64,000 bases of DNA. It comes from Rhyacophila brunnea. Lineage: Eukaryota > Arthropoda > Insecta > Trichoptera > Rhyacophilidae. The DNA lies in the NCBI GenBank assembly GCA_022495005.1, contig JAGYXB010001569.1:496001-560000 (forward strand). Reading direction: 5' to 3'. Numbering within the stretch: the stretch's first letter is position 1; each line of letters starts with the position of its first letter. The notes below the pieces were generated by a model, which was not told the DNA's origin, made no database searches, and saw only the letters and a program-made list of their open reading frames with translations. The translations under genes were made by a program, and so were the position numbers. Shown here piece after piece: positions 1-10,428 of the stretch.

Positions 1-62
1 ATTAATTATTTGCAATTATTAAGAAACAAAAATTACTCAATCAAAAATCAATATTTTGTTTT

Positions 63-886
63 TGTGGAATCTGCCAATAAGTAAACAGTAGGAGATATTT
101 TTTGAATAACCTGGTTTTCCATGAACCTCGGCGAAAGTTTATTAGAGAAAAATTTTGCCTGGTTTGAAGCAACGAAATTTCCTCTCCAAACAATATCGTC
201 CACGTCAAACTGAACTCGTTTCCTTCTATATTATATACGTTGTTATAGCGTTGAGCGTTAGAATGGAAACTTTCTTAAAGTTGTTCTTGAACAATTTCAT
301 ATATTTCAGGTAAATTAAGTAATTTGTCAGAGAATAATGACAGATCAACATGACTAGGTAGAGTAAGGTTTTTATCAGTAGGGCAGTCTCGTGGAGAGTG
401 AAAACGTCCATCTAGAATCATTTCACGTCCATGCACGAGGAAGTAAGGAGTAAATTTAGTAGCCAGGTTGACAATGGAATTTAAGGCAACTTGCACATGT
501 GGTAAATAAGTAGACCAAGAGCGTTGATCTTTTCCAACTAAAATTGCTAAAGAGGTACCAATAGTTTGATTATATCGTTCAACCGTGTTACTTTGGGGTG
601 AGTAATATGCATTCAAAAATAACTTTGGAACCGCATAAGAAGCTAGAAATTTCTTAAATTCTTTTGAGATAAATTGACGTTCATTGTCTGCAATAACACA
701 ATGAGGTACACCATACTTTAAGAATATTTCCTTTTCTAGAAAATTAATTATCGGTAATGTAGTGGCACGTTTTAGAGGACACAACCAAACATATTTACTG
801 AAGATGTCAACTACTGATAATGCAAACATGAAACCTTTATTTGATTTAGGAAAAGGACCGATTAAATCTATGGAAAGAGTTTGCAT
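63..886 (-). pseudogene. pol: Gypsy A integrase core and C-terminal domain (broken)
   Basis: Integrase catalytic core of copy A. Reading leftwards it shows the first aspartate in SIDLIGPFPKS, the second in ADNERQF (copies B, C and D have DNG here) and the glutamate in NTVERYNQ, giving a D,D-35-E type core. The C-terminal part (roughly 63-270) has lost the frame but still matches the copy B tail. The enzyme would insert element cDNA into host DNA. A stop near 887 separates it from the RNase H part. Confidence 0.85.
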
Positions 887-889
887 AGG

Positions 890-2026
890 TCAGTCGACTG
901 TTTTAGGAGTAGTCATAAGGCCTGGGGAATTACTAGTGGAATGTTTATAAGCTTTGCAAGTTTTACAAGAGTTGATGTATTTACTAACATCTTTAAAAAG
1001 ATTTGGCCAATAATAGAAATTTGCAATGGGTTTGAAAGTCTTAAAAATACCTAAATGAACAGTGTTAATGGAGTCATGAAATTCTTTAACACGCGCAAGC
1101 CTATCATGTGGTTTGATACACTCCTTCCAGTGGGAGTCATCAAACGGAAGCTCGCCTGCTTTAAATCTGAATAATTTTCCGTTAAAATTTTTAAATCGTG
1201 GGAATCTAGTAGGATTGTTTTGACAACCTTCAAATGTGTTATCAAACCAATCGTCTTGAGTAGTAAGAGTAACAGCTAATGAAGCAATCTCAATTCGGGA
1301 CAAAACATCCGGCACAGTGTGTAACCTGCCCGGGCGATGTACAATATCAAAGTCATGTTGCGAAAGTCTGGCAGACCACCTCGCCATTCTTCCCGTGGGG
1401 TTGTCCAAAGTCTTGAGCCATTTTAAACTAGAATGATCACTAACAACAGTAAAATGGCTCCCCTCTAGGTACTGCCTAAAATAGTAAATAGATTCAACTA
1501 AACTTAGAAGTTCTCGTTCAGTTGTACTGTAATTCCTTTGACATTTAGTCAAAAAACGGGAGAAAAACGCGATCGGATGGTCACCGTCTGGGAAGGTCTG
1601 CATCAAGACGGCCCCCAATCCGAAAGAAGAAGCGTCGCAATGCGCTGCAAATTCACGAGAGAAGTCCGGACACGCCAAAACGCGTGCCGTAATAAGAGCA
1701 AGTTTTAAAGATTTAAAGGCACTCTGAGCCTCAGCGGGCCACTGGAAATTGGAGACCCCCTTAGTGGAACCGGTGAGTTTAGTCAGAGGTGCTGCCAAAG
1801 AAGAAAACATGCATATAAAACGCCTATAATAGGAACAAAGACCAATAAAAGACTTGACGTCTTTAACGTTCTTCGGAATAGGAAAGTTCTTAACGCATTG
1901 CAGTTTCATCGGGTCGCATTGTAACCCCTTATCATTCACAATATAGCCTAGGTATTTCAACTCGGATTTACAGAACTCAGATTTTTTTATAATTAATAGT
2001 AAGACCTGAGCTTTTAAACTTCTCAA
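890..2026 (-). pseudogene. pol: Gypsy A RT end, RNase H and integrase zinc domain
   Basis: A 378-codon open stretch. It starts in the RT connection (KSEFC...LKYLGYIVNDKG), continues through RNase H (HCDASSFGLGAVL, STTERELLSLVES, VVSDHSSLKWL) and ends with the integrase HHCC zinc finger (HDSINTVHLG, then CKTCKAYKH). The open frame begins after a frameshift at a run of seven T (1982-1988). Copy B carries a break at the same run, so the lesion is shared. Confidence 0.88.
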
Positions 2027-2054
2027 AGACTTTATCTAGCAAAATTAAGTGGTT

Positions 2055-2893
2055 TTAAAAAAATTCTGAGACGATTATTACGTCGTCCAGATAGCAGAAG
2101 ACCCTGGATTCAAATTCAGGCCCAAATAAACTGTCAGAGAAACGTTGCAGTTCATTTGGCGCATTTCTGAAGAAAAAAGGCATACAGATGAACTCAAATA
2201 ATCCTCTTCGAGGCACAACAAAAACAGTTTTTTCACGCGACTCTGGAGTTAAAGCTATCTGCCAGAATGCTTTAGAAAGGTCAATCGACGATATAAATTT
2301 GACATCACGCAATTGATCCAATATTTGCGAGATGTATGGCAAAGGATATCGATCGGGCTTAGTAACAGCATTTAGTTTTCTAGAGTTTAAGCACAATCTT
2401 TCCGAACCATCCTTCTTGGAAACCAAGATAACGGGATTTGACCAGGAGGAACGAGAGGGACTCGCCACACCCAAAGCTAACATCTCGTCTAATTCCTTTT
2501 CCATAAGTAATTGTTTAGCAGGCGACAAAGGATACTATCGCTGCTTTATTGGCTGATCAGTAGTATTAGTCGAATGCGCAACCAGGTGTGTACGAAATGG
2601 AGTAAAAGCGTTGTTTAATGGATTCTAATGATTGAATCTGAGAAGAAGAAAGAGACTGATGGTCAAGTGAACAAACGGTGGAAATACCAGGAGAAAAATC
2701 AAATGGAGTTCGCGCAAGGCTAACGATATTCGGTGCGATATTAAATTTTCGCCAGAAATCAATACCTAGTATTAATTCCGGGACGACATTTGCAACTATA
2801 GTAAAAATAAGAACATGCTTAAGGTTTCACAAAGTAACAGGGACCCTTAAAGCACCTACCGCAGGCTGAGTAGAGCCATCCACAGCCTTAATT
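2055..2893 (-). pseudogene. pol: Gypsy A reverse transcriptase fingers/palm and protease end
   Basis: RT sequence with KKDGSERLCLNSRKLNA, FISSIDLSKAFWQI and the catalytic FCYLDDVIIVSE (YLDD box). Positions 2530-2893 keep traces of the pre-RT linker and the protease C-terminus (homologous to copy B 24660-25050) in broken frames. Compared with copies B and D, the motif after CMPF is altered, another sign of decay. The reverse transcriptase is therefore incomplete and presumably inactive. Confidence 0.87.
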
Positions 2894-2965
2894 GGAATTT
2901 TCTTCATTTATTAGTCTTCTTTTCTATTTAGTGTTGGGATCAGGAGGGATATACTACTATGGGTC

Positions 2966-3993
2966 TTAACAGGAACTTCTCCGCATTTGCTCTTGTGAAG
3001 AGGAAACCACAGAAAACTCTTCAGGAGAAGACGGACTGTTGACAGAAATCACCAGGCCTTCCGTTTCACTTGAAGAGTGTTCAGCATTTTGTGTCCTGGC
3101 TTCGTTTATTTTGCCAATATCCCGCACTATTTTAATCATGTATGATACTACCCTTCGTGATAGTTCCTTGTGAACTATCACGGATCTGATGTCGCATAGG
3201 TCCTCATCTAGACTCCTGCATTGCGCCTCCAGCTGCTGTCTTTGGAAGCTGAAAATAGGGCAATGCATAAAAAGATTAGGGACATCTTGAGGGGTCATAT
3301 CATCACACGGGCAGCTGTCGATCTCGGAGAGCTTAAATCGATGCAGGTAGCTCATGAACCTACCGCGACCCGTGAGGAATTGTGTGAGTTCAAAGTCCAC
3401 TTCCTGCATTCTCCTGAAATCAAAGGCATGGAAAATTGTTAGGAAAAACATTTTGGTAATATTTCCTGTCGTTTCTTTCAAATAACGATCATTCCAGAGT
3501 TGAAGGGTTCTGCTTTTTATTTTCCTTTTGGCAAAGCTGAGCGGAAACTTGGAAAAATCTGGGGCCGTCTTCTTAAGAGTAGCCTTTCGAGCCTTTTCGT
3601 CCGCTTTTTCATTGCCTAGGATTCTGCAGTGACCCCTTATCCAGCCGATGTACACGTTCTGTTTTCTGCATCGTAGTTTCTGGATATCAGTTTTAATGTC
3701 CATGACAATAGGATTGACCGAATTTCGGTCCGTTATTGCATGGACGCCTGATTTGCAGTCTGTCAAGATCGTTATTTGTTTCCATCTGTCTGGTGATTTT
3801 TTCAGAACGTAGCTCAAAGCTTCTCGGATCGCCAGGAGTTCCGCCTGAAACACTGAGCAGATGTCGTCGAGTTTGATCTTTCTCGACGGCAACTCTCTCA
3901 CGCCATCGTAAGGTACAAATGCACCCACTTTGCCGTTCAAGAGACTGCCATCTGAAGACTCTCAGCTCATTCTGCGTTGCCTCAGACAGAGTC
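2966..3993 (-). pseudogene. LINE-A RNase H domain and C-terminal Cys/His motif
   Basis: RNase H fold: DGS at the upstream edge (about 3950), ELLAIREAL, TDCKSGVHAI and HCRILGNEKADEKAR, which are the usual acidic and His positions. The C-terminal part ends with a CPCDDMTPQDV...C cluster typical of LINE ORF2 tails. RNase H removes the RNA template after first-strand synthesis. The frame is open from about 3940 to the stop at 2966; RT sequence upstream is out of frame. Confidence 0.85.
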
Positions 3994-4011
3994 TGATCAT
4001 TGTATCCATGG

Positions 4012-4560
4012 TCAATCCGGTTGCGTTCCGCGGGATAAGGCAGTCAGTGAGAAAAAGTCTCCGGTTCCCTGGTAGACTCTGTCTTGCGGCAAGTCCTGCA
4101 GGGTGAGAGTCTTCTTTACCTCATATGCTTCTGCAAGCTGCCTGATCCTCAGGTCAATTGGCATGAAGCCGCTCAAGACCCGAGCAGAAACTAGAGAGAT
4201 CGTTCTGTATCCTTTGCAAGATCTGATGGCAATTTGTCTTGAATGGAGTTCAGTTTCTTGCGGTTGACTTTTTTCTTTACCGCATCCGCCCACACGCTGG
4301 AAGCGTACGTTATCAGAGGCTCGACAGCACCTAAATATATTTGCTGCATAACCCCCGGCGACGCACCCCATGTGGGTTTGGCGGCTCTGATCAATTTTTT
4401 CGTAATGCTTGCAGCGTTTTTACAAATGTTATCGACGTGTTTGGACCAGTTAAGGTGGCGATCTATGGTGAGACCGAGAACCTTAAAGTGATCCACGTAT
4501 TTTTGTTGAGCTCCGTTCATGTAATTGTTTGGTTGTCGGTCCGTCTTTCTGGTAATATAC
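4012..4560 (-). pseudogene. LINE-A RT thumb / connection region (broken)
   Basis: Encodes, in two overlapping frames, the post-catalytic RT region: FKVLGLTIDRHLNWSKHV, then a stretch ending in ASSVWADAVKK, which matches the LINE consensus of a leucine-rich thumb followed by a YAxxVW-like motif. A frameshift lies near 4200-4370. It is separated from its catalytic half (5538-6066) by the LTR-X insertion. Confidence 0.82.
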
Positions 4561-5537
4561 TGTAATGAAGAAACTGAAAGTCTATCATTATTTCAAGAAT
4601 ACCTTACCAACAAGTCAGATATTTATTTATACTTACGCCGCGGCGTGCCGGTCTTATAACAACAATAATGTACTTGCCGACCACACTCTCCTATCCACCC
4701 ACCTTATTGCCACCTTTCGGTGTAGAACATGAGATGATCTTTCTCAGGGGGGTGGATCCGGGCGCTGCTCAAAGCAGTGAAACCCGCGCCGGGAAATGTC
4801 TTCCATGGCGTGGACTCCCAGACTCTAATGGAGTCTGGAATGAGTGTTGCATGTCTCACTAAACCTTTAAGCGATCTCCATCCTGCCAGGATGGACGCCA
4901 GCGAGCTTTTCTTTGTGAGGGAAACAGCTGCAAAAGACCATGTGTTTATCGGGAACTCTAGCTAGATAATTAAAAGATAAAGGGGACTCTAGGTTATTAA
5001 TGAAAGATAGATTGATATTTTAGGTCGCTGTATGGCACAACATTTAATTCATAAAAATACAGCGACAGATTGAATTTAGTACAGGGAAAGTAAAAGGAAC
5101 GGAGACCGCCCTCTGCGCCTCTCCGTCGCCAACCATTAATCTAACTTAAAAACTAATCATAATGACAATAAAGATGACACATATTTACATGCGCCCGCAT
5201 GCTGTTGCATACGGGCCCAACCAAGTCCTCCATAATAGTTTCCACATTACATCTTGAACATCGAGGCTTGCAAGTGCTACCACACGATAATTGAAAGCAC
5301 TTTTCACTTATGGCACGTGGCTGAGAGGCAAACGTCCGTCTCGTCTTACGGTCGAAAGAAGAAGAATAAAGGGGGAGCCGCTTCGCTTCCCACGCCAAGC
5401 GCGGCTCGCCTCGCCCCGCGTCCCCCCCCCCTGTTTGACTCCGCTCCCGTCCCACGTGGCCAGTGTCGATTAGAGACGGGTGTTGCCAGCAGAGAAACTC
5501 ATATAATGATTCTCTGTGTAACGTGTTACTCGTTACA
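4561..5537. mobile_element. Solo LTR of family LTR-X, inserted in LINE-A RT
   Basis: A 977-bp sequence starting TGTAATGAAG and ending CTCGTTACA, flanked on both sides by ATAC (4557-4560 and 5538-5541). TG...CA ends plus a 4-bp target duplication fit a solo LTR. It divides one LINE RT into two halves. Related copies are at 26616, about 39441 and 54974. The internal region of the family is not in the window, so clade and orientation are unknown. It contains conserved hairpins (see findings). Confidence 0.85.
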
Positions 5538-6465
5538 ATACATCGCGTTGGTTTTGTCTTCTGCAAAGTGTAGTTTGGCTTTTGAGCCCCATGATGTGAT
5601 GAATTTCAACGCCTTGGTCAGTCATATTTTCAAGCTCTGTCGTATTGTTGGCAGTCGCAATCAATAGTAGGTCATCCGCAAATGTTCTTAGTTCAACTCC
5701 AGGGCCCAAGTCCTCCTGAAGTACATCATCTAAGATGTAATTCCAAAAGCTTGGTCCGCAAGATGATCCCTGAACGCATCCTTTGGTCGTAACCTTCTGG
5801 AGCGTGGCATCAAAATGTGACGGTATGACTTTTCTTTGTTGATGATAGCTCTTCACTAGCGTAAACAAGTTCCGAGGGCACTTCTTGCTTCTCAGCTGGC
5901 ACATTAGACATGGCCACCTAGCATTATCAAAGGCTCCTCTGATGTCGAGCGAGATTGCTATGATCATCTTCTTGTCTTGCAGCGCAGTCCTGATTTCGTT
6001 GACTGAAGCGTTCAGAGCGTCTTCTGTTGATTTCTGGGGCGTAAAACCATATTGCTTGTGACTCAACTTAGCTTTTCGATGAAAATGCTAGTTTATCCGA
6101 TTTATCATCAGCTTTTCCAGTACTTTTCCAAATACTGAAATGAGGCCGATCGGTCTGTAGGACTTGATGTCTTGAAGGTCGTCTTTTCCCGGCTTGGGAA
6201 TGACAGCAACCCTCGCTATTTTCCATTGAGCTGGAAAGTCGCTCACTCTGAGACATGCGTTATACATACCCACTACTAATGACCTATCCACGTTGAAGAA
6301 ATGAAGGCAGATGTCAGCGGTGAAGTGATCTTCTCCGGGTGCCTTATGTGGACTTATGTTTGATACTATATCCTCAATCTCTTCTTCCGTGAATATCGGG
6401 TCGTTTGGGGGTGTGGGGTAGAATTTCCGCCATACGTCTGATGTTAATTTGTTAGTTGGTTTCAT
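5538..6465 (-). pseudogene. LINE-A reverse transcriptase catalytic region
   Basis: RT fingers and palm: SPHKAPGEDHFTADI, VAVIPKPGKDD, SYRPIGLISVFGKVLEK, KQYGFTPQKSTEDAL, SLDIRGAFDNARW, GCVQGSSCGPSFWN and the catalytic TFADDLLLIA (FADD box). A frameshift at about 6066-6090 divides it. It would copy LINE RNA at a nicked target. Downstream coding is cut by LTR-X. Confidence 0.88.
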
Positions 6466-7449
6466 TTTGTATGGTGTCGTTCGGGAAAAACCTCTCTAAT
6501 AGGCGCTGGGAAGATTCTTCAGCCGAAGCTAAATACTCGTCGCCATCTTTGAGCGTCGCTGGTGGAGTGGTCTTTCTTCAGTTTACCAAAACTCTGTGAA
6601 TTGCAGACCAAGCGGTTTCTCTCTTCTGTGATGCGCAGTAATTTTTCAAAGACTCGATTTTGGTTTTCTCAATTGCATCTTTATAAGTTTGTTTAGCTTC
6701 AAGATATTCAGGAAGCGTTTTGGTCTCTCTTCGGAGTCTTCCTGAATTCTGAAGTCTGTGCTTACATTTGATTGCGTCTTTCTTGAGCTTATCGAGTTCA
6801 GCGTTCCACCAAGGACAGGGCTGCCTTTTGAAAGGTTTCCTGATTGGCATACTTGCTTTGCACGATTCTCCCAAGATGTCCATCAATGTGTTTATTTTCT
6901 TTTCCAACACAAGCGAGTTGCTCACTTCAGAAAAATAGTTTTCAGAAGCGTTAATATCCGTGAGTTTTTTCTTAATATCTTTCGAAAAATTTTCCCTGTT
7001 CGCTTTTTTTGTATTATAAAGGGCAGTTTTCGGATCTGTGGGATTCCAAACCTTTATGGAAATTTCGAAAGAAATAGGATTATGGTCGCTGAGTTGGTTA
7101 TCGTTTGATTTTACTCTCCACCTGTGAACAGTGTCCAGAAAACTTGAAGAGCAGAATGTCATGTCTATAACGCTTGTGATGTGGCGGTGGTCACGATAGG
7201 TTTCGAAGGTGGGTCGATTTCCTTAATTGAGAATGTTCAGATTGAGTTCTGATAGGAAATATGCGACTTCTTCGCCCCTTCTATCGGTCTTCGCGCTCCC
7301 CCACCACACATTTTTTGCGTTTAGGTCACTCCCTATGAGGATGGGAACGTCTTCAAGCAGTGTGAGTTTTCCCAATGTTGGGGCAATGTCAGCGTTTGGC
7401 TCCACGTACATAGATCCAATAACAAGAGGTCCAGCTTCTGTGGTAATTC
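6466..7449 (-). pseudogene. LINE-A endonuclease C-terminus and EN-RT linker
   Basis: Contains the endonuclease motif PILIGSDLNAKNVWWG (7223-7411) and, further on, SDHNPISFEI (around 7080), which carries the catalytic Asp-His of AP-type endonucleases. A basic linker follows (ANRENFSKDIKKKL, KAKQTYKDAIEKTKIE). The frame breaks near 7200 and 6570. The N-terminal half of the endonuclease lies beyond the nested insertion, at 8346-8700. Confidence 0.83.
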
Positions 7450-7466
7450 TTACAAGTGTGGTATTT

Positions 7467-8328
7467 TTTTTTTTTCCTAGATGCCTTTACGGATACCTCG
7501 CATTTACTATCGAGGCTTCTTAAGGACTTTGGCACGCAAACTACTCTACTTGATGCTAGTCATAATTGTGCCGGCTGAGAGAATATGTCTTATTGAAAAC
7601 TGTTCTTCTACCCGCATCGGGTATTGCTGATTTGAATTCGGCCAGGGCCTATGATACCGCCTTGCAAAAACCCTGGAAAATTCTTAGTAGCGCAAGGCGG
7701 AGGTGATTCTGATGAATATTTTGTCGTATTCATTGGGAACTGAGGACTGCGATTTGTAGTCGAGTTTTTTCCCGTGGTAAAAGAAATGTCGCATTGGACT
7801 AATGTTCTAAGTATATACTTATCCTATCTTATATGATTGCAGTCACTGGATCTGAAAGGCATGAATCATCTTTACATGTCACCATTTATTATTTTTATTC
7901 TTTTTATTACATCAATACAGAAATTAAAAAGGGCATCTCTTCCGGCCTCGTTTGCCATGGTCCCCGGAAGGTCTCGAATGTCCGCATCTTCCATCTGTAA
8001 TAAAAAGTTCAGGTTGTGCCGCTCCTTGCTAAAGATTTGACAATCTAGGAGTAAATGTAAGACGTCCTGGTCGCTTCCGTCGTCGCATGGACACTTTCCA
8101 TCAGATGTTATTTTAAACCGGTGCAGGTATGCTCGCATGACTCCGTGACCTGTAAGAATCTGAGTCATCTCAAAACACAGCCCCTTATGCACCCTGACGT
8201 CTCGTGCTGCTAAAATTGAAGGTAAAAACTTTCGGGTCAACTCCCCTGTCGATGAGTTTATGTATCGTGAGTTCCATTCGTTTTTCACCATGTCTGAAAT
8301 TGTAATTTTCGCGTAGCTCAGAGGAAAT
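7467..8328 (-). mobile_element. 5'-truncated LINE tail nested inside LINE-A endonuclease
   Basis: An 862-bp insertion on the minus strand with a short poly-A end (T run at 7464-7475) and a 17-bp target duplication. It holds only the last part of an ORF2 plus a 3' UTR of about 400 bp (7476-7871). Its protein resembles, but is clearly diverged from, the LINE-A tail at 2966-3500, so it is a sister family rather than a recent LINE-A copy. Confidence 0.87.
7872..8291 (-). pseudogene. C-terminal ORF2 fragment of the nested LINE
   Basis: 139 codons matching the LINE-A C-terminus: LTGHGVMRAYLHRFKI aligns with LTGRGRFMSYLHRFKL, and the Cys/His cluster reads CPCDDGSDQDVLHLLLDC. No RT or RNase H catalytic residues are present; the copy is truncated upstream at 8328. 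It ends at a normal stop before the 3' UTR. Confidence 0.82.
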
Positions 8329-8345
8329 TTACAAGTGTGGTATTT

Positions 8346-8932
8346 GAAATGGCATAATGCTGAGCAAATTTAGTGGTATTTGAGTCACTAAATTTGCTCA
8401 GCATTATGCCATTTATCGTGGATTTGCAGATAACTATTGCCGCTTTACAGACCCGCTCCTTGGAAGTCACTGATTGATAAACAGTGACCCCCGGAGCATT
8501 AATTCTGCCGGTATTGCCAGTGTAAGGTTCCTGTAGCAGCAATATATCCGCGCCCCTCTTATTGGCCAGTGCTTCTTCTTGTGCCGCTTTGCAGCGGCCC
8601 GAATTCCACTGAATTACTTTTGTGGTGCCTGTAATATTTAATTGGGTTCCGGTGGTATTTGGAACGATGGAGTTAGCCATAGTTGACTCTCTCCATGGTT
8701 TCATCATAATTTTAATCCGATAAGAACAATTCTTGTCATTGGCTCTGTGTTTTGACACTTCGGTTTTACCTTTGGCCATTTTAAAGCAATTCCAGCAGCG
8801 GTATTCATCTTCCTGCTCCTTCTTCGTGCAAGACATGGATTTGTGCTCGCCGGCGCAGTGTAAGCAACGATCTTTGCTCTCCATGCACCTGGCTACTGAA
8901 TGCCCAAATCCCATGCACTTGTAACATTGCAT
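8346..8932 (-). pseudogene. LINE-A ORF1 zinc knuckles running into ORF2 endonuclease start
   Basis: Starts with knuckles CYKCMGFGHSVARC and CLHCAGEHKSMSC and a third cluster (CWNCF...NC), typical of LINE ORF1 C-termini. It then runs without a stop into MANSIVPN and the endonuclease N-terminus: VIQWNSGRCKAAQEEAL and DILLLQEPYTG. These are the first catalytic motifs of an AP-type endonuclease. Normally two ORFs are expected here; one continuous frame implies either a fused protein or an indel. The frame ends where the nested LINE was inserted. Confidence 0.83.
8347..8414. repeat. Perfect 29-bp inverted repeat within LINE-A endonuclease
   Basis: Arms at 8347-8375 and 8386-8414 are exact reverse complements separated by 10 bp. 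Read on the minus strand, the second half is a templated insert of 36 bp bounded by an 11-bp direct repeat, TCAAATACCAC. It adds 12 codons in frame to the endonuclease. It lies immediately beside the target duplication of the nested LINE. Confidence 0.9.
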
Positions 8933-10108
8933 GATGGGGCAGCTGTCCTACCTGCACGCGCTGATATCCGATACTTATTCTTCCCTGGCTGATCATGGCT
9001 TCTCGGACGTCGCTGTTGACGGTTAAGATGGCATTTCTTAGGCGGTCGCTGTTTCTGTTCCGGAAAGTCCTTTGTAGTTTAATGGTTTCTTTGTCCTAGC
9101 CGACGGCTTCAAAAATATAATCATTCTGCTGGAGAATATATTCTACAATCTCATCGTCTTTAGTTTCTTTTTCGATTCCTTTGAGTTAGACGGTTGGCGC
9201 TAGCCGTTTGCCTTACTTAGCGACCAAGTTTCCTTTGGTCAGCCTTGGAAGAGCGGCTCTGATTCTGTCGGCGTCGTTGGAGGTCGGGCATTTGATAATA
9301 ACTTTGTTGTCCTTGGCGGCTATGAGTCCGCTGACTCCAACTTTCAGTTCAGACGGCTTAAAATCCTGCCTTAGGGCTGCTTTAATGTCAGTTGTAGTTT
9401 TAGTTTTATCAGCTGGACTGACGATTACAGCATGGGAAGAACCCGATGCTCTGCAACCGAAGCATATCTGAATGAGGTAGGTCCGGCTGTTGAAGGAGGG
9501 TTGATCATAGCGCTCTTTTGGATAAGCGCTATTTTCTCCTTCAGGAACGTGGTTTCCTGCGACTGGCATTTTTTTGTCAACTCGGCGGCCAGGTCAATGA
9601 TGTCCGTGAATATGGACATCAATCTTTATCTGGTCTCTTTCGTGATATTCCCCTTTAAGGGGTCTACCATGCGCAGGCCTTTGGTTGATAAATTGATAAC
9701 CTGTGAAGAAAGAGAGTCTACGGTGTTAGTCTTTGCCGACTCGTATACAGGCTGAGAAACAAGCTGTGTTGGGGTAGCGTCCTGGATCGGTTGTGTCGTC
9801 TGGGGCTGAGCGGTCTTAGCAGCCATCTCAGGAGATGACGAAGTGAGATCCTTCACCACCGTCTTCCTTGTCTGCCTGGTAGTGATCTTTGTAGACTTGG
9901 CTGGTTTCGTTGTTCCAATTGAGGTGGGAATAGTAATGGGCTTGGATGGTGGCTTGGGTTGGACCTCGGAAGTTCCAATCTTCTTCTCCGTTTCCATGAT
10001 CGCTGCGCGCAAAGTTCTCCCAGTTTCTGTCGGGTTCGGGCTAGATCGTGGTCTCTCTGAGGGCCTGGCATCGCCGCCAGACGGCGGCGACCTCAGCACA
10101 TTGGGCAT
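8933..10108 (-). pseudogene. LINE-A ORF1 N-terminal and RNA-binding region (frameshifted)
   Basis: Three pieces in different frames: a proline/threonine-rich N-terminus (9626-10108), a short middle with DIIDLAAELTKK (9425-9622), and a Gag-like RNA-binding region (9213-9569) with HAVIVSPADKTKTTTDIK and LKVGVSGL, characteristic of insect LINE ORF1 proteins that coat the LINE RNA. Frameshifts near 9600 and 9000-9200 separate these from the zinc knuckles. Confidence 0.8.
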
Positions 10109-10428
10109 GTCTAAGGAAGGGAAATTGATGGAAGTTCAACTCCCCTTCGTGCAAGTGAACGTCGTCAACGAACTTCGGTCAACCGAGTGCGTGAGACTGT
10201 TGAACTGAATCTGTCTGACTCCGGATGATCCGCACCAGTCTTAAACTGTAGCGGACATCCAGACTCATAAGAAAGATTGTGCGCAGCGGAGACGGTATGC
10301 ACCAACGCCGAATCACCGAACAAGGGACTGGTTACCCTTCGGACAGAACCCAACTGCTAGCACTGTCACACCATTTTGCAGCCCACTAAGCCGTGTCAGC
10401 GACCAGTTGAGCGCAATCGGGGAAATAC
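10109..10428 (-). other. LINE-A 5' leader
   Basis: About 320 bp of non-coding sequence upstream of ORF1. It is nearly identical to 47575-47863, apart from a 25-bp block near 10208-10232 that is absent there. At 10428 it is interrupted by a solo Gypsy LTR. Confidence 0.75.

Larger units (their letters stand above)
1..2893 (-). mobile_element. Ty3/Gypsy retrotransposon copy A, pol-only relic
   Basis: Minus-strand Gypsy pol in the order protease end, RT, RNase H, integrase (right to left). It matches copy B (22157-25050) almost throughout, so the two belong to one subfamily. The 5' half (gag, start of protease) is missing: homology to copy B stops near 2893, where the 3' end of LINE-A begins. 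The 3' LTR, if present, lies left of the window. Several stops and frameshifts make it non-coding. Confidence 0.9.
7450..8345. repeat. 17-bp target-site duplication flanking a nested LINE
   Basis: TTACAAGTGTGGTATTT occurs at 7450-7466 and again at 8329-8345, flanking the insertion. At the left the duplicate runs into a T run (poly-A on the minus strand), as expected for target-primed reverse transcription, so the last three T are ambiguous. Confidence 0.85.
2894..10428 (-). mobile_element. LINE-A: RNase H-bearing non-LTR retrotransposon, nested and broken
   Basis: Minus-strand LINE reading, right to left: 5' leader, ORF1 with zinc knuckles, AP-type endonuclease, RT, RNase H and a C-terminal Cys/His motif. 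RNase H downstream of RT places it in the R1/LOA/I assemblage; which clade cannot be settled by eye. Frameshifts are frequent, and it is interrupted by LTR-X (4561-5537) and by a tail of a related LINE (7467-8328). The 3' end abuts Gypsy copy A near 2893. The 5' end is interrupted by the solo LTR at 10429-11229 and may continue at 11234. Confidence 0.88.
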
